Made by a program: the position numbers and the translations under genes. Positions 13,651 to 28,400 of a DNA stretch of 64,000 bases are shown in pieces. Position 1 is the first letter of the stretch; every line of letters starts with the position of its first letter. Location: positions 24,343,501 to 24,407,500 of the forward strand of contig NC_079881.1 in the NCBI RefSeq assembly GCF_029227915.1, written 5' to 3'. The notes under the pieces are model-generated. The model was given only the letters and a program-made list of their open reading frames with translations, was not told the DNA's origin and ran no database searches. The stretch is from Hydractinia symbiolongicarpus. Lineage: Eukaryota; Cnidaria; Hydrozoa; Anthoathecata; Hydractiniidae.

Positions 13651-14785
13651 ATTACTGTGGGACCAATCCTGGCCGTTAGCACGCGCTGAATAAATAGGAA
13701 CAGTTTCAAAAACCAAATTTCATTGACTTTCTAGCGGTATCAATCCGTTTGAGTTACAACGGTTGCGTCACATATTCGTACCAACATGTATTTAGCGATA
13801 TTTTTTCGCTATTACTAGGTTACATCGCTTTTAAGAGTGAAACGACTGACTGTGGGACTTAATTGAACCGATTTTGGACTGTGACCTTATAAGTGTGATA
13901 AGTGAGACAATTGGACTCCAAGAAGTAACATTCTTCTTAATTTGAGATGATTGACGAAATTCAGCGATCACACTGGGCCCTGTGGTAGCGCTTCATTTAA
14001 AAGTTAAGAAAAGAAAGTCATTTTTTACTGTGGAACCAATCCTAGCTGTTAGCGCGCGCTGAAGAAATGGCGACAGGTTCAAAAACTACATTTCATTGAA
14101 TTTCTAACGGTGTCAGTCCGTTTGAGTTACAAGGGTTGGGTCACATATTCGTACTAACATGTATTTAGCGATATTTTTCTGATATTACTAGGTTGCATCG
14201 CTTTTAAAAGCGAAACAATTGACTGTGGGACTTAATGAACTAACTTTGGACTGTGACCTTATAAATGTGATAAATGAGACAATTGGACCCCAAGAAATAA
14301 AATTTTTCTTAATTTGACATGATTGCTGGAATTCAGCGATTACACTGGGCGCTGTGGTAGCGCTTCATTTAAAAATTTAGATAAATAAGTCATTTCTTAC
14401 TGTGGGACCAATCCTGGCCGTTAGCACGCGATGAATAAATAGGAACAGTTTCCAAAACTACATGTCATTGACTTTCTAGCGGTATAAATCCGTTTGAGTT
14501 ACAACGGTTGCGTCACATAATCGTACCAACATATATTTAGCGATAGTGTTCGGATATTACTAGGTTGCATCGCTTTTAACAGTGAAACGTTTGACTGTGG
14601 GACTTAATTGAACTGATTGTGGACTTTGACCTTATAAATGTGATAAATAAGCCAGTTTGACTACAAGAAATAACATTGCTCTTAACTTGACATGATTGAT
14701 GGAACTCAGCGATTACACTGGGCGCTGTTGTAGCGCTTTATTTAAAAATTAAGATAAATAAGTCATTTTTTCCTGCGAGACCAAT

Positions 14786-15096
14786 TATTATAATTATTAC
14801 TATTATTTACTATTATTTACCCAGGATAGCCTCATCAGTTCCTATTGGTACTGCTATCAACGAGGGTCCTGCAAAGGCGGTCCTAGCGCATTTAAAGCTC
14901 CCATTTGAGCTACGAAAGTCGTAAAAGCACAGCAATCGCTCAACTAGACAACCGCCTAAGATATCAATCCTATTTTCATGCTGAACGCTAAGCAGAAAGG
15001 ATAGATTCACACTTTTATCGTCTCTGGCATGACTCGGCCAGGGTTTGAACCCAAGACCTCCCGCACTGAAAGCGAACGCTCTACCACAAGGCTATC
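14786..15096 (-). mobile_element. tRNA-derived SINE, copy 3
   Basis: Same element, length and insertion point. A and B boxes are intact and the internal T4 run is present. The flanking CTGCGAGACC links it to copy 2, 8,122 bp away. Beyond the head side, the unit continues with the SINE-linked markers TACAGACAG and AACAACATTTTATTGAC. Confidence 0.88.
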
Positions 15097-17024
15097 AGCC
15101 GTTAGTGCGCGCTGAAGAAGTACAGACAGTTTCCAAAACAACATTTTATTGACTTTCTAACGGTGTCAATCCGTTTGAGTTACAACGGTTGCGTCACATA
15201 TTCGTACTAACATGTATTTAGCGATAGTGTTCGGATATTACTAGGTGGCATCGCTTTTACCAGTGAAACGTTTGACTGTGGGACTTAATTGAACTGATTG
15301 TAGACTTTGACCTTATAAATGTGATAAATAAGCCAGTTTGACTTCAAGAAATAACGTTGATCTTAATTTGACATGATTGCTGGAACTCAGCGATTACACT
15401 GGGTGCTGTGGTAGCACTTTATTTGAAAAATAAGATAAATAAACCATTTTTTTCTGTGGGACCAATCCTAGCCGTTAGTTCGCGCTGAAGAAGTAGAGGC
15501 AGTTTCCAAAACTACCTTTCTTTGACTTTCTAACTGTGTCAATCCGTTTGAGTTACAACGGTTTTGTAACATATTCGTACCAACATGTGTTTAGATATTT
15601 TTTCCGATATTACTAAGTTGTATCGCTTTTAACAGTGAAACGATTGACTGTGGGACTTAATTGAACTCATTCTGGACTGCGACCTTATAAATGTGATAAG
15701 TGAGCGAACTGGTCCCCACGAAATAACAATGTTCTTAATTTGACATGATTGCTGGAACTCAGCGATTACACTGGGCGTTGTGGTAGCGCTTTATTTAAAA
15801 AATAAGTTAAATAAGTCATTTTTTACTGTGGGACCAATCCTAGCCGTTAGTTCGCGCTGAAAAAATAGAGAGAGATTCAAATACTACATTTCATTGATTT
15901 CTAACGGTTTCAATCCGTTTGAGTTACAACGGTTGCGTCACATTTTCCTACCAACATGTATTTAGGGATGTTTTTCTGATATTACTAGGTTGTATCGCTT
16001 TTAACAGTGAAACAATTGACTGTGGCACTTAAATGAACTGATTTTGGACTGTGACCTTATAAGTGCGATAAGTGAGACAATTGGACTCCAAGAAGTAACA
16101 TTCCTCATAATTTGACATGATTGCCGAAACTCAGCGATTACATTGGGCGCTGTGGTAGCGCTTCATTTAAAAATTAAGAAAAGAAAGTCATTTTTTACTG
16201 TGGGACCAATCCTAGCCGTTAGCGCGCGCTGAAGAAATAGCGACGGGTTCAAAAACTACATTTCATTGAATTTCTAACGGTGTCAGTCCGTTTGAGTTAC
16301 AACGGTTGGGTCACATATTCGTACTAACATGTATTTAGCGATATTTTTCTGATATTACTAGGTTGAATCGCTTTTAACAGTCAAACGATTGACTGTGGGA
16401 CTTAATTGAACTAACTTTGGACTGTGACCTGATAAATGTGATAACTGAGGCAATAGGATCCCAAGAATTAACATTCTTCTTAATTTGACGTGATTGATGG
16501 AATTCATCGATTACACTGCGCGCTGTGGTAGCGCTTCATTTAAAAATTTAGATAAATAAGTCATTTCTTACTGTGGGACCAATCCTGGCCGTAAGCACGC
16601 GCTGATTAAATAGGAACAGTTTCCAAAACTACATTTCATTGAGTTTCTAGCGGTATAAATCCGTTTGAGTTACAATGGTTGCGTCACATATTTGTACCAA
16701 CATCTATTTAGCGATAGTGTTCGGATATTACTAGGTTGCATCGCTTTTAACAGTGAAACGTTTGACTGTGGGACTTAATTTAACTGATTGTAGACTTTGA
16801 CCTTATAAATGAGACAATTGGACCCAAAGAAATAACATTCTTCTTAATTTGACGTGATTGCCGGAATTCAGCGATTGCACTGGGCGCTGTGGTAGCGCTT
16901 CATTTAAAAATTTAGATAAATAAGTCATTCTTTACCGTAGGAGGAATCCTAGCCGTTATCGGGCGCAGAAGAAATAGGAACAGTTTCCAAAACTACATTT
17001 CATTGAATTTCTAGCGGTATAAAT

Positions 17025-18886
17025 CCGTTTGAGTTACAACGGTTGCGTCTCATATTCGTACCAACATGTATTTAGCGATAGTGTTCGGATATTACTAGGT
17101 TGCCTCGCTTTTAACAGTGAAATGTTTGACTGTGGGACTTAATTGAACTGATTGTGGACTTTGACCTTGTAAATGTGATAAATAAGCCAGTTTGACTACA
17201 AGAAATAACGTTGTTCTTAACTTGACATGATTGCTGGAACTCAGCGATTACACTGGGCGCTGTTGTTGCGTTTCATATAAAAATTAAGATAAATAAGTCA
17301 TTCTTTACTGTGGAACCAATCCTAGCCGTTAGTTCGTGCTGAAGAAGTAGAGACAGTTTCCAAAACTACATTTCATTGACTTTCTAACGGTGTTAATCGG
17401 TTTGAGTTACAACGGTTGCGTCACATAATCGTACCAACATGTAGTTAGTGATTTTTTTCCGATATTACTAAGTTGTATCGCTTTTAACATTGAAATGATT
17501 TCCTGTGGAATTTAATTGAACTAACTTTGGACTGTGACCTTATAAATGTGAAAGTGAGAAAATTGGACTCCAAGAAATAACATTCTTCTTAATTTGACGT
17601 GATTGCCAGAACTCAGCGATTACACTGCGCGCTGTGATAGTGCTTCATTTAAAAATTTAGATAGATAATTCATTCTTTACTGTGGGACCAATCCAAGCCG
17701 TTATCGCGCGCTGAAGAAATAGCAACAGTTTCAAAAACTACATTTCATTGACTTGCTAACGGTGTCAGTCATTTTGAGTTACAATGGTTGTGTCACATTT
17801 TCGTACTAACATGTATTTAGCGATAGTGTTCGGATATTACTAGGTTGCATCGCTTTTACCAGTGAAACGTTTGACTGTGGGACTTAATTGAACTGATTGT
17901 AGACTTTAACCTTATAAATGTGATAAATAAGCCAGTTTGACTTCAAGAAATAACGTTGATCTTAATTTGACATGATTGCTGGAACTCAGCGATTACACTG
18001 GGTGCTGTGGTAGCACTTTATTTGAAAATTAAGATAAATAAACCATTTTTTTCTGTGGGACCAATCCTAGCCGTTAGTTCGCGCTGAAGAAGTAGAGGCA
18101 GTTTCCAAAACTACCTTTCATTGACTTTCTTACTGTGTCAAACCGCTTGAGTTACAACGGTTTTGTAACATATTCGTACCAACATGTGTTTAGATATTTT
18201 TTCTGATATTACTAAGTTGTATCGCTTTTAACAGTGAAACGATTGACTGTGGGACTTAATTGAACTCATTCTGGACTGCGACCTTATAAATGTGATAAGT
18301 GAGCGAACTGGTCCCCACGAAATAACAATGTTCTTAATTTGACATGATTGCCGGAACTCAGCGATTACACTGGGCGTTGTGGTAGCGCATTATTTAAAAA
18401 ATAAGTTAAATAAGTCATTTTTTACTGTGGGACCAATCCTAGCCGTTAGTTCGCGCTGAAAAAATAGAGAGAGATTCAAATACTACATTTCATTGATTTC
18501 TAACGGTGTCAATCCGTTTGAGTTACAACGGTTGCGTCACATTTTGGTACCAACATGTATTTAGGGATGTTTTTCTGATATTACTAGGTTGTATCGCTTT
18601 TAAAAGTGAAACGATTGACTGTGGCACTTAAATGAACTGATTTTGGACTGTGACCTTATAAGTGTGATAAGTGAGACAATTGGACTCCAAGAAGTAACAT
18701 TCCTCATAATTTGACATGATTGCCGAAACTCAGCGATTACATTGGGCGCTGTGGTAGCGCTTCATTTAAAAATTAAGAAAAGAAAGTCATTTTTTACTGT
18801 GGGACCAATCCTAGCCGTTAGCGTGCGCTGAAGAAATAGCGACGGGTTCAAAAACTACATTTCATTGAATTTCTAACGGTGTCAGT
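17025..18886 (+). repeat. Pentameric higher-order repeat, first copy (1,862 bp)
   Basis: Five units are repeated immediately as 18,887-20,748. Private markers in both copies are GTTGCGTCTCATATTC, GGTTGCCTCGC, GCTGTTGTTGCGTTTCATA, TTACTGTGTCAAACCGC and ACATTTTGGTACC. Only a few single-base differences are seen, for example GTGGAACC here and GTGGGACC in the partner. This is a recent tandem duplication. Confidence 0.88.
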
Positions 18887-20748
18887 CCGTTTGAGTTACA
18901 ACGGTTGCGTCTCATATTCGTACCAACATGTATTTAGCGATAGTGTTCGGATATTACTAGGTTGCCTCGCTTTTAACAGTGAAATGTTTGACTGTGGGAC
19001 TTAATTGAACTGATTGTGGACTTTGACCTTGTAAATGTGATAAATAAGCCAGTTTGACTACAAGAAATAACGTTGTTCTTAACTTGACATGATTGCTGGA
19101 ACTCAGCGATTACACTGGGCGCTGTTGTTGCGTTTCATATAAAAATTAAGATGAATAAGTCATTCTTTACTGTGGGACCAATCCTAGCCGTTAGTTCGTG
19201 CTGAAGAAGTAGAGACAGTTTCCAAAACTACATTTCATTGACTTTCTAACGGTGTTAATCGGTTTGAGTTACAACGGTTGCGTCACATAATCGTACCAAC
19301 ATGTAGTTAGTGATTTTTTTCCGATATTACTAAGTTGTATCGCTTTTAACATTGAAATGATTTCCTGTGGAATTTAATTGAACTAACTTTGGACTGTGAC
19401 CTTATAAATGTGAAAGTGAGAAAATTGGACTCCAAGAAATAACATTCTTCTTAATTTGACGTGATTGCCAGAACTCAGCGATTACACTGCGCGCTGTGAT
19501 AGTGCTTCATTTAAAAATTTAGATAGATAATTCATTTTTTACTGTGGGACCAATCCAAGCCGTTATCGCGCGCTGAAGAAATAGCAACAGTTTCAAAAAC
19601 TACATTTCATTGACTTGCTAACGGTGTCAGTCATTTTGAGTTACAATGGTTGTGTCACATTTTCGTACTAACATGTATTTAGCGATAGTGTTCGGATATT
19701 ACTAGGTTGCATCGCTTTTACCAGTGAAACGTTTGACTGTGGGACTTAATTGAACTGATTGTAGACTTTAACCTTATAAATGTGATAAATAAGCCAGTTT
19801 GACTTCAAGAAATAACGTTGATCTTAATTTGACATGATTGCTGGAACTCAGCGATTACACTGGGTGCTGTGGTAGCACTTTATTTGAAAATTAAGATAAA
19901 TAAACCATTTTTTTCTGTGGGACCAATCCTAGCCGTTAGTTCGCGCTGAAGAAGTAGAGGCAGTTTCCAAAACTACCTTTCATTGACTTTCTTACTGTGT
20001 CAAACCGCTTGAGTTACAACGGTTTTGTAACATATTCGTACCAACATGTGTTTAGATATTTTTTCCGATATTACTAAGTTGTATCGCTTTTAACAGTGAA
20101 ACGATTGACTGTGGGACTTAATTGAACTCATTCTGGACTGCGACCTTATAAATGTGATAAGTGAGCGAACTGGTCCCCACGAAATAACAATGTTCTTAAT
20201 TTGACATGATTGCCGGAACTCAGCGATTACACTGGGCGTTGTGGTAGCGCTTTATTTAAAAAATAAGTTAAATAAGTCATTTTTTACTGTGGGACCAATC
20301 CTAGCCGTTAGTTCGCGCTGAAAAAATAGAGAGAGATTCAAATACTACATTTCATTGATTTCTAACGGTGTCAATCCGTTTGAGTTACAACGGTTGCGTC
20401 ACATTTTGGTACCAACATGTATTTAGGGATGTTTTTCTGATATTACTAGGTTGTATCGCTTTTAACAGTGAAACGATTGACTGTGGCACTTAAATGAACT
20501 GATTTTGGACTGTGACCTTATAAGTGTGATAAGTGAGACAATTGGACTCCAAGAAGTAACATTCCTCATAATTTGACATGATTGCCGAAACTCAGCGATT
20601 ACATTGGGCGCTGTGGTAGCGCTTCATTTAAAAATTAAGAAAAGAAAGTCATTTTTTACTGTGGGACCAATCCTAGCCGTTAGCGTGCGCTGAAGAAATA
20701 GCGACGGGTTCAAAAACTACATTTCATTGAATTTCTAACGGTGTCAGT
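18887..20748 (+). repeat. Pentameric higher-order repeat, second copy (1,862 bp)
   Basis: Tandem partner of 17,025-18,886, offset exactly 1,862 bp (five units). The match ends where this copy passes into CAACGGTTGGGTCAC, while the first copy's continuation has GGTTGCGTCTC. Confidence 0.88.
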
Positions 20749-21889
20749 CCGTTTGAGTTACAACGGTTGGGTCACATATTCGTACTAACATGTATTTAGC
20801 GATATTTTTCTGATATTACTAGGTTGAATCACTTTTAAAAGTGAAACGTTTGACTGAGGGACTTAAATTAAACTGATTTTGGACTTTGACCTTATAAATG
20901 TGATAAATAAGCCAGTTTGACTTCAAGAAATAACGTTGATCTTAATTTGACATGATTGCTGGAACTCAGCGATTACACTGGGTGCTGTGGTAGCACTTTA
21001 TTTGAAAATTAAGATAAATAAACCATTTTTTACTGTGGAACCAATCCTAGCCGTTAGTTCGCGCTGAAGAAGTAAAGACATTTTCCAAAACTACCGTTCA
21101 TTGACTTTCTAACTGTGTCAATCCGTTTGAGTTACAACGGTTGTGTCACATATTCGTACCAACATATGTTTAGATATTTTTTCCGATATTACCAAGTTGT
21201 ATCGCTTTTAACAGTGAAACGATTGACTGTGGGACTTAATTGAACTCATTCTGGACTGTGACCTTATAAATGTGATAAGTGAGCGAACTGGACCCCAAGA
21301 AATAACAATGTTCTTAATTTGACATGATTGCTGGAACTCAGCGATTACACTGGGCATTGTGGTAGCGCTTTATTTGAAAAATAAGATCAATAAGTCATTT
21401 TTTACTGTGGGACCAATCCTAGCCGTTAGTTTGCGCTGAAAAAATAGAGAGAGATTCAAATACTACATTTCATTGACTTTCTAACGGCGTCAATCCGTTT
21501 GAGTTACAACGGTTGCGTCACATTTTCGTACCGACATGTATTAAGGGATGTTTTTCTGATATTACTAGGTTGCATCGCTTTTAACAGTGAAACGATTGAC
21601 TGTGGCACTTAAATGAACTGATTTTGGACTGTGACCTTATAAGTGTGATAAGTGAGACAATTGGACTCCAAGAAGTAACATTCTTCATAATTTGACATGA
21701 TTGCCAAAACTCAGCGGTTACATTGGGCGCTGTGGTAGCGCTTCATTTAAAAATTAAGAAAAGAAAGTCATTTTTTACTGTGGGACCAATCCTAGCCGTT
21801 AGCGCGCGCTGAAGAAATAGCGACAGGTTCAAAAACTACATTTCATTGATATTCTAACGGTGTCAGTCCGTTTGAGTTACAAGGGTTGG

Positions 21890-21960
21890 GTCACATATTC
21901 GTACTAGCATGTATTTAGCGACTTAATGAACTAACTTTCGACTGTGACCTGATAAATGTG
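21890..21960 (+). repeat. Satellite unit with 59-bp deletion, left arm
   Basis: GTATTTAGCG runs straight into ACTTAATGAACT at 21,920/21,921. Relatives such as the unit at 14,161 have 59 more bp between these strings. The next landmark reads AACTTTCGACTGTG in place of AACTTTGGACTGTG. Both changes recur together, reversed, at 41,500-41,560. Confidence 0.88.
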
Positions 21961-22052
21961 ATAAATGAGACAATTGGACCCCAAGAAATAAAATTTTTCT
22001 TAATTTGACATGATTGCTGGAATTCAGCGATTACACTGGGCGCTGTGGTAGC

Positions 22053-25000
22053 GCTTCATTTAAAAATTTAGATAAATAAGTCATTTCTTACTGTGGGACC
22101 AATCCTGGCCGTTAGCACGCGATGAATAAATAGGAACAGTTTCCAAAACTACATGTCATTCACTTTCTAGCGGTATAAATCCGTTTGAGTTACAACGGTT
22201 GCGTCACATAATCGTACCAACATGTATTTAGCGATAGTGTTCGGATATTACTAGGTTGCATCGCTTTTAACAGTGAAACGTTTGACTTTGGGACTTAATT
22301 GAACTGATTGTGGACTGTGACCTTATAAGTGTGATAAGTGAGACAATTGGAATCCAAGAACTAACATTCATCTTAATTTGACATGATTGCCGGAACTCAG
22401 CGATTGCACTGGGCGCTGTGGTAGCGCTTCACTTTAAAATTTAGATAAATAAGTCATTCTTTACCGTGGGACGAATCCTAGCCGTTATCGCGCGCTGAAG
22501 AAATAGGAACAGTTTCCAAAACTACATTTCATTGATTTTCTAGCGGTATAAATCCGTTTGAGTTAGAACGGTTACGTCACATATTCGTACCAACATGTAT
22601 TTAGTGATAGTGTTCGGATATTACTAGGTTGCATCGCCTTTAACAGTGAAACGTTTGACTGTGGGACTTAATTGAACTGATTGTGGACTTTGACCTTATA
22701 AATGTGACAAATAAGCCAGTTTGACTACAAGAAATAACGTTGATCTTAATTTGAAATGATTGCTGGAACTCAGCGATTACACTGGGTGCTGTGGTAGAAC
22801 TTTATTTGAAAATTGAGATAAATAAATCATTTTTTACTGTGGGACCAATCCTAGCCGTTAGTTCGCGCTGAAAAAGTAGAGAAAGTTTCCAAAACTACCT
22901 TTCATTGACTTTCTAGCGGTATAAATCCGTTTGAGTTACAACGGTTGCGTCACATAATCGTACCAACATGTATTTAGCGATAGTGTTCGGATATTACTAG
23001 GTTGCATCGCTTTTAACAGTGAAACGTTTGACTTTGGGACTTAATTGAACTGATTGTGGACTGTGACCTTATAAGTGTGATAAGTGAGACAATTGGACTC
23101 CAAGAACTAACATTCATCTTAATTTGACATGATTGCCGGAACTCAGCGATTGCACTGGGCGCTGTGGTAGCGCTTCACTTTAAAATTTAGATAAATAAGT
23201 CATTCTTTACCGTGGGACGTATCCTAGCCGTTAGTTCGCGCTGAAGAAATAGAGAGAGAGTTTCAAATACTACCTTTCATTACTTTCTAACGGTGTCAAT
23301 CAGTTTGAGTTACAACGGTTGGGTCACATATTCGTACTAACATGTATTTAGCGATATTTTGCTGATATTACTAGGTTGCATCGATTTTAAGAGTGAAACG
23401 ATTGACTGTGGGACTTAATGAACTAACTTTGGACTGTGACCTGATAAATGAGACATTTGGACCCCAAGAAATAACATTCTTCTTAATTTGACGTGATTGC
23501 CGGAACTCAGCGATTGCAATGAGCGCTGTGGTACCGTTTCACTTTAAAACTTAGATAAATAAGTCATTTTTTGCTGTGGGACCAATCCTGGCCGTTAGCA
23601 CGCGCTGAGTAAATAGGAACAGTTTGCAAAACTATATTTCATTGACTTTCTAGTGGTATAAATTCGTTTGAGTTACAACGGTTGCGTCAAATATTCGTAC
23701 GAACATATATTTAGCGATATTATTCGGGCATTACTAGGTTGGATCGCTTTTAACAGTGAAACGTTTGACTGAGGGACTTAATTGAACTGATTTTGGACTT
23801 TGACCTTATAAATGTGATAAAAGAGCCTTTTTGTCTACAAAAATTAACATTCTTCTCAATTTGACATGATTGCTGGAACTCAGCGATTACACTGTGCGCT
23901 GTGGTAGCGCTTTATTTAAAAATTAAGGTGAATAAGTCATTTCTTACTGTGGGACCAATCCTAGTCGTTAGTTTGCGCTGAAAAAATAGAGACAGTTTCA
24001 AAAACTACATTTCATTGACTTTCTAACGGTGCCAATCCGTTTGAGTTACGACGGTTGGGTCACATATTCGTACTAACATGTATTTAGCGATAGTTTTCTG
24101 ATATTACTAGGTTGAATCGCTTTTAACAGTCAAACGATTGACTGCGGGACTTAATTGAACTAACTTTGGACTGAGACCTTATAAATGTCATAAGTGAGTC
24201 AACTGGACTCCAAGAAATAACATTCTTCTTAATTTGACATGATTGCCAGAACTCAGCGATTACACTGGGCGCTGTGATAGTGCTTCATTTAAAAATTTAG
24301 ATAGATAAATCATTCTTTACTGTGGGACCAATCCTCGCCGTTATTGCGCGCTGAAGAAATAGCAACAGTTTTAAAAACTACAATTCATTGACTTCCTAAC
24401 GGTGTCAGTCCGTTTGAGTTAGAACGGTTGCGTCAAATATTCGTACGAACATATATTTAGCGATATTATTCGGGTATTACTTGGTTGGATCGCTTTTAAC
24501 AGTGAAACGTTTGACTGAGGGACATAATTGAACTGATTTTGGACTTTGACCTTATAAATGTGATAAAAGAGCCTTTTTGTCAACAAGAATTAACATTCTT
24601 CTCAATTTGACATGATTGCTGGAAATCAGCGATTACACTGTGCGCTGTGGTAGCGCTTTATTAAAAAATTAAAGTGAATAAGTCATTTTTTACTGTGGGA
24701 CCAATCGTAGTCGTTACTTTGCGCTGAAGAAATAGAGACAGATTCAGAAACTACATTTCATTGACTTTCTAACGGTGCCAATCCGTTTAAGTTACAACGG
24801 TTGCGTCACATATTCGTACCAACATGCATTTAGCGATAGTGTTCGGATATTACTAGGCTGCATCGCCTTTAACAGTGAAACGTTTCACTGTGAGACTTAA
24901 TTGAACTGATTTTGGACTGTGACCTTATAAGTGTGATAAGTGAGACAATTGAACTCCAAGAAGTAACATTCTTCTTAATTTGATATGATTGCCGAAACTC

Positions 25001-25400
25001 AGCGATTACTCTGGGCGCTGTGGTAGCGCTTCATTTAAAAATTAAGAAAAGAAAGACATTTTTTACTGTGCGACCAATCCTAGCCGTTAGCGCGCGCTGA
25101 AGAAATAGCGACAGGTTCAAAAACTACATTTCATTGAATTTCTAACGGTGTCAGTCCGTTTGAGTTACAACGGTTGGGTCACATATTCGTACTAACATGT
25201 ATTTAGCGATATTTTTCTGATATTACTAGGTTGAATCGCTTTTAACAGTCAAACGATTGACTGTGGGACTTAATTGAACTAACTTTGGACTGAGACCTTA
25301 TAAATGTCATAAGTGAGTCAACTGGACTCCAAGAAATAACATTCTTCTTAATTTGACATGATTGCCGGAACTCAGCGATTACACTGGGCGCTGTGATAGT
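22053..25400 (+). repeat. Nonameric tandem duplication, first copy (3,348 bp)
   Basis: Nine units repeated in tandem as 25,401-28,748, with constant offset at all points checked (22,151/25,499; 23,521/26,869). Private markers are ACATGTCATTCACTTTC, GGTAGAACTTTATTTG, GAGCGCTGTGGTACCG, GTCAAATATTCGTACGAAC and GAGTTACGACGG. Only a handful of differences are visible, so it is a very recent event. Confidence 0.9.
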
Positions 25401-28400
25401 GCTTCATTTAAAAATTTAGATAAATAAGTCATTTCTTACTGTGGGACCAATCCTGGCCGTTAGCACGCGATGAATAAATAGGAACAGTTTCCAAAACTAC
25501 ATGTCATTCACTTTCTAGCGGTATAAATCCGTTTGAGTTACAACGGTTGCGTCACATAATCGTACCAACATGTATTTAGCGATAGTGTTCGGATATTACT
25601 AGGTTGCATCGCTTTTAACAGTGAAACGTTTGACTTTGGGACTTAATTGAACTGATTGTGGACTGTGACCTTATAAGTGTGATAAGTGAGACAATTGGAC
25701 TCCAAGAACTAACATTCATCTTAATTTGACATGATTGCCGGAACTCAGCGATTGCACTGGGCGCTGTGGTAGCGCTTCACTTTAAACTTTAGATAAATAA
25801 GTCATTCTTTACCGTGGGACGAATCCTAGCCGTTATCGCGCGCTGAAGAAATAGGAACAGTTTCCAAAACTACATTTCATTGATTTTCTAGCGGTATAAA
25901 TCCGTTTGAGTTACAACGGTTACGTCACATATTCGTACCAACATGTATTTAGTGATAGTGTTCGGATATTACTAGGTTGCATCGCCTTTAACAGTGAAAC
26001 GTTTGACTGTGGGACTTAATTGAACTGATTGTGGACTTTGACCTTATAAATGTGACAAATAAGCCAGTTTGACTACAAGAAATAACGTTGATCTTAATTT
26101 GAAATGATTGCTGGAACTCAGCGATTACACTGGGTGCTGTGGTAGAACTTTATTTGAAAATTGAGATAAATAAATCATTTTTTACTGTGGGACCAATCCT
26201 AGCCGTTAGTTCGCGCTGAAAAAGTAGAGAAAGTTTCCAAAACTACCTTTCATTGACTTTCTAGCGGTATAAATCCGTTTGAGTTACAACGGTTGCGTCA
26301 CATAATCGTACCAACATGTATTTAGCGATAGTGTTCGGATATTACTAGGTTGCATCGCTTTTAACAGTGAAACGTTTGACTTTGGGACTTAATTGAACTG
26401 ATTGTGGACTGTGACCTTATAAGTGTGATAAGTGAGACAATTGGACTCCAAGAACTAACATTCATCTTAATTTGACATGATTGCCGGAACTCAGCGATTG
26501 CACTGGGCGCTGTGGTAGCGCTTCACTTTAAAATTTAGATAAATAAGTCATTCTTTACCGTGGGACGTATCCTAGCCGTTAGTTCGCGCTGAAGAAATAG
26601 AGAGAGAGTTTCAAATACTACCTTTCATTACTTTCTAACGGTGTCAATCAGTTTGAGTTACAACGGTTGGGTCACATATTCGTACTAACATGTATTTAGC
26701 GATATTTTGCTGATATTACTAGGTTGCATCGATTTTAAGAGTGAAACGATTGACTGTGGGACTTAATGAACTAACTTTGGACTGTGACCTGATAAATGAG
26801 ACATTTGGACCCCAAGAAATAACATTCTTCTTAATTTGACGTGATTGCCGGAACTCAGCGATTGCAATGAGCGCTGTGGTACCGTTTCACTTTAAAACTT
26901 AGATAAATAAGTCATTTTTTGCTGTGGGACCAATCCTGGCCGTTAGCACGCGCTGAGTAAATAGGAACAGTTTGCAAAACTATATTTCATTGACTTTCTA
27001 GTGGTATAAATTCGTTTGAGTTACAACGGTTGCGTCAAATATTCGTACGAACATATATTTAGCGATATTATTCGGGCATTACTAGGTTGGATCGCTTTTA
27101 ACAGTGAAACGTTTGACTGAGGGACTTAATTGAACTGATTTTGGACTTTGACCTTATAAATGTGATAAAAGAGCCTTTTTTTCTACAAAAATTAACATTC
27201 TTCTCAATTTGACATGATTGCTGGAACTCAGCGATTACACTGTGCGCTGTGGTAGCGCTTTATTTAAAAATTAAGGTGAATAAGTCATTTCTTACTGTGG
27301 GACCAATCCTAGTCGTTAGTTTGCGCTGAAAAAATAGAGACAGTTTCAAAAACTACATTTCATTGACTTTCTAACGGTGCCAATCCGTTTGAGTTACGAC
27401 GGTTGGGTCACATATTCGTACTAACATGTATTTAGCGATAGTTTTCTGATATTACTAGGTTGAATCGCTTTTAACAGTCAAACGATTGACTGCGGGACTT
27501 AATTGAACTAACTTTGGACTGAGACCTTATAAATGTCATAAGTGAGTCAACTGGACTCCAAGAAATAACATTCTTCTTAATTTGACATGATTGCCAGAAC
27601 TCAGCGATTACACTGGGCGCTGTGATAGTGCTTCATTTAAAAATTTAGATAGATAAATCATTCTTTACTGTGGGACCAATCCTCGCCGTTATTGCGCGCT
27701 GAAGAAATAGCAACAGTTTTAAAAACTACAATTCATTGACTTCCTAACGGTGTCAGTCCGTTTGTGTTAGAACGGTTGCGTCAAATATTCGTACGAACAT
27801 ATATTTAGCGATATTATTCGGGTATTACTTGGTTGGATCGCTTTTAACAGTGAAACGTTTGACTGAGGGACATAATTGAACTGATTTTGGACTTTGACCT
27901 TATAAATGTGATAAAAGAGCCTTTTTGTCAACAAGAATTAACATTCTTCTCAATTTGACATGATTGCTGGAAATCAGCGATTACACTGTGCGCTGTGGTA
28001 GCGCTTTATTAAAAAATTAAGGTGAATAAGTCATTTTTTACTGTGGGACCAATCGTAGTCGTTACTTTGCGCTGAAGAAATAGAGACAGATTCAGAAACT
28101 ACATTTCATTGACTTTCTAACGGTGCCAATCCGTTTAAGTTACAACGGTTGCGTCACATATTCGTACCAACATGCATTTAGCGATAGTGTTCGGATATTA
28201 CTAGGCTGCATCGCCTTTAACAGTGAAACGTTTCACTGTGAGACTTAATTGAACTGATTTTGGACTGTGACCTTATAAGTGTGATAAGTGAGACAATTGA
28301 ACTCCAAGAAGTAACATTCTTCTTAATTTGATATGATTGCCGAAACTCAGCGATTACTCTGGGCGCTGTGGTAGCGCTTCATTTAAAAATTAAGAAAAGA

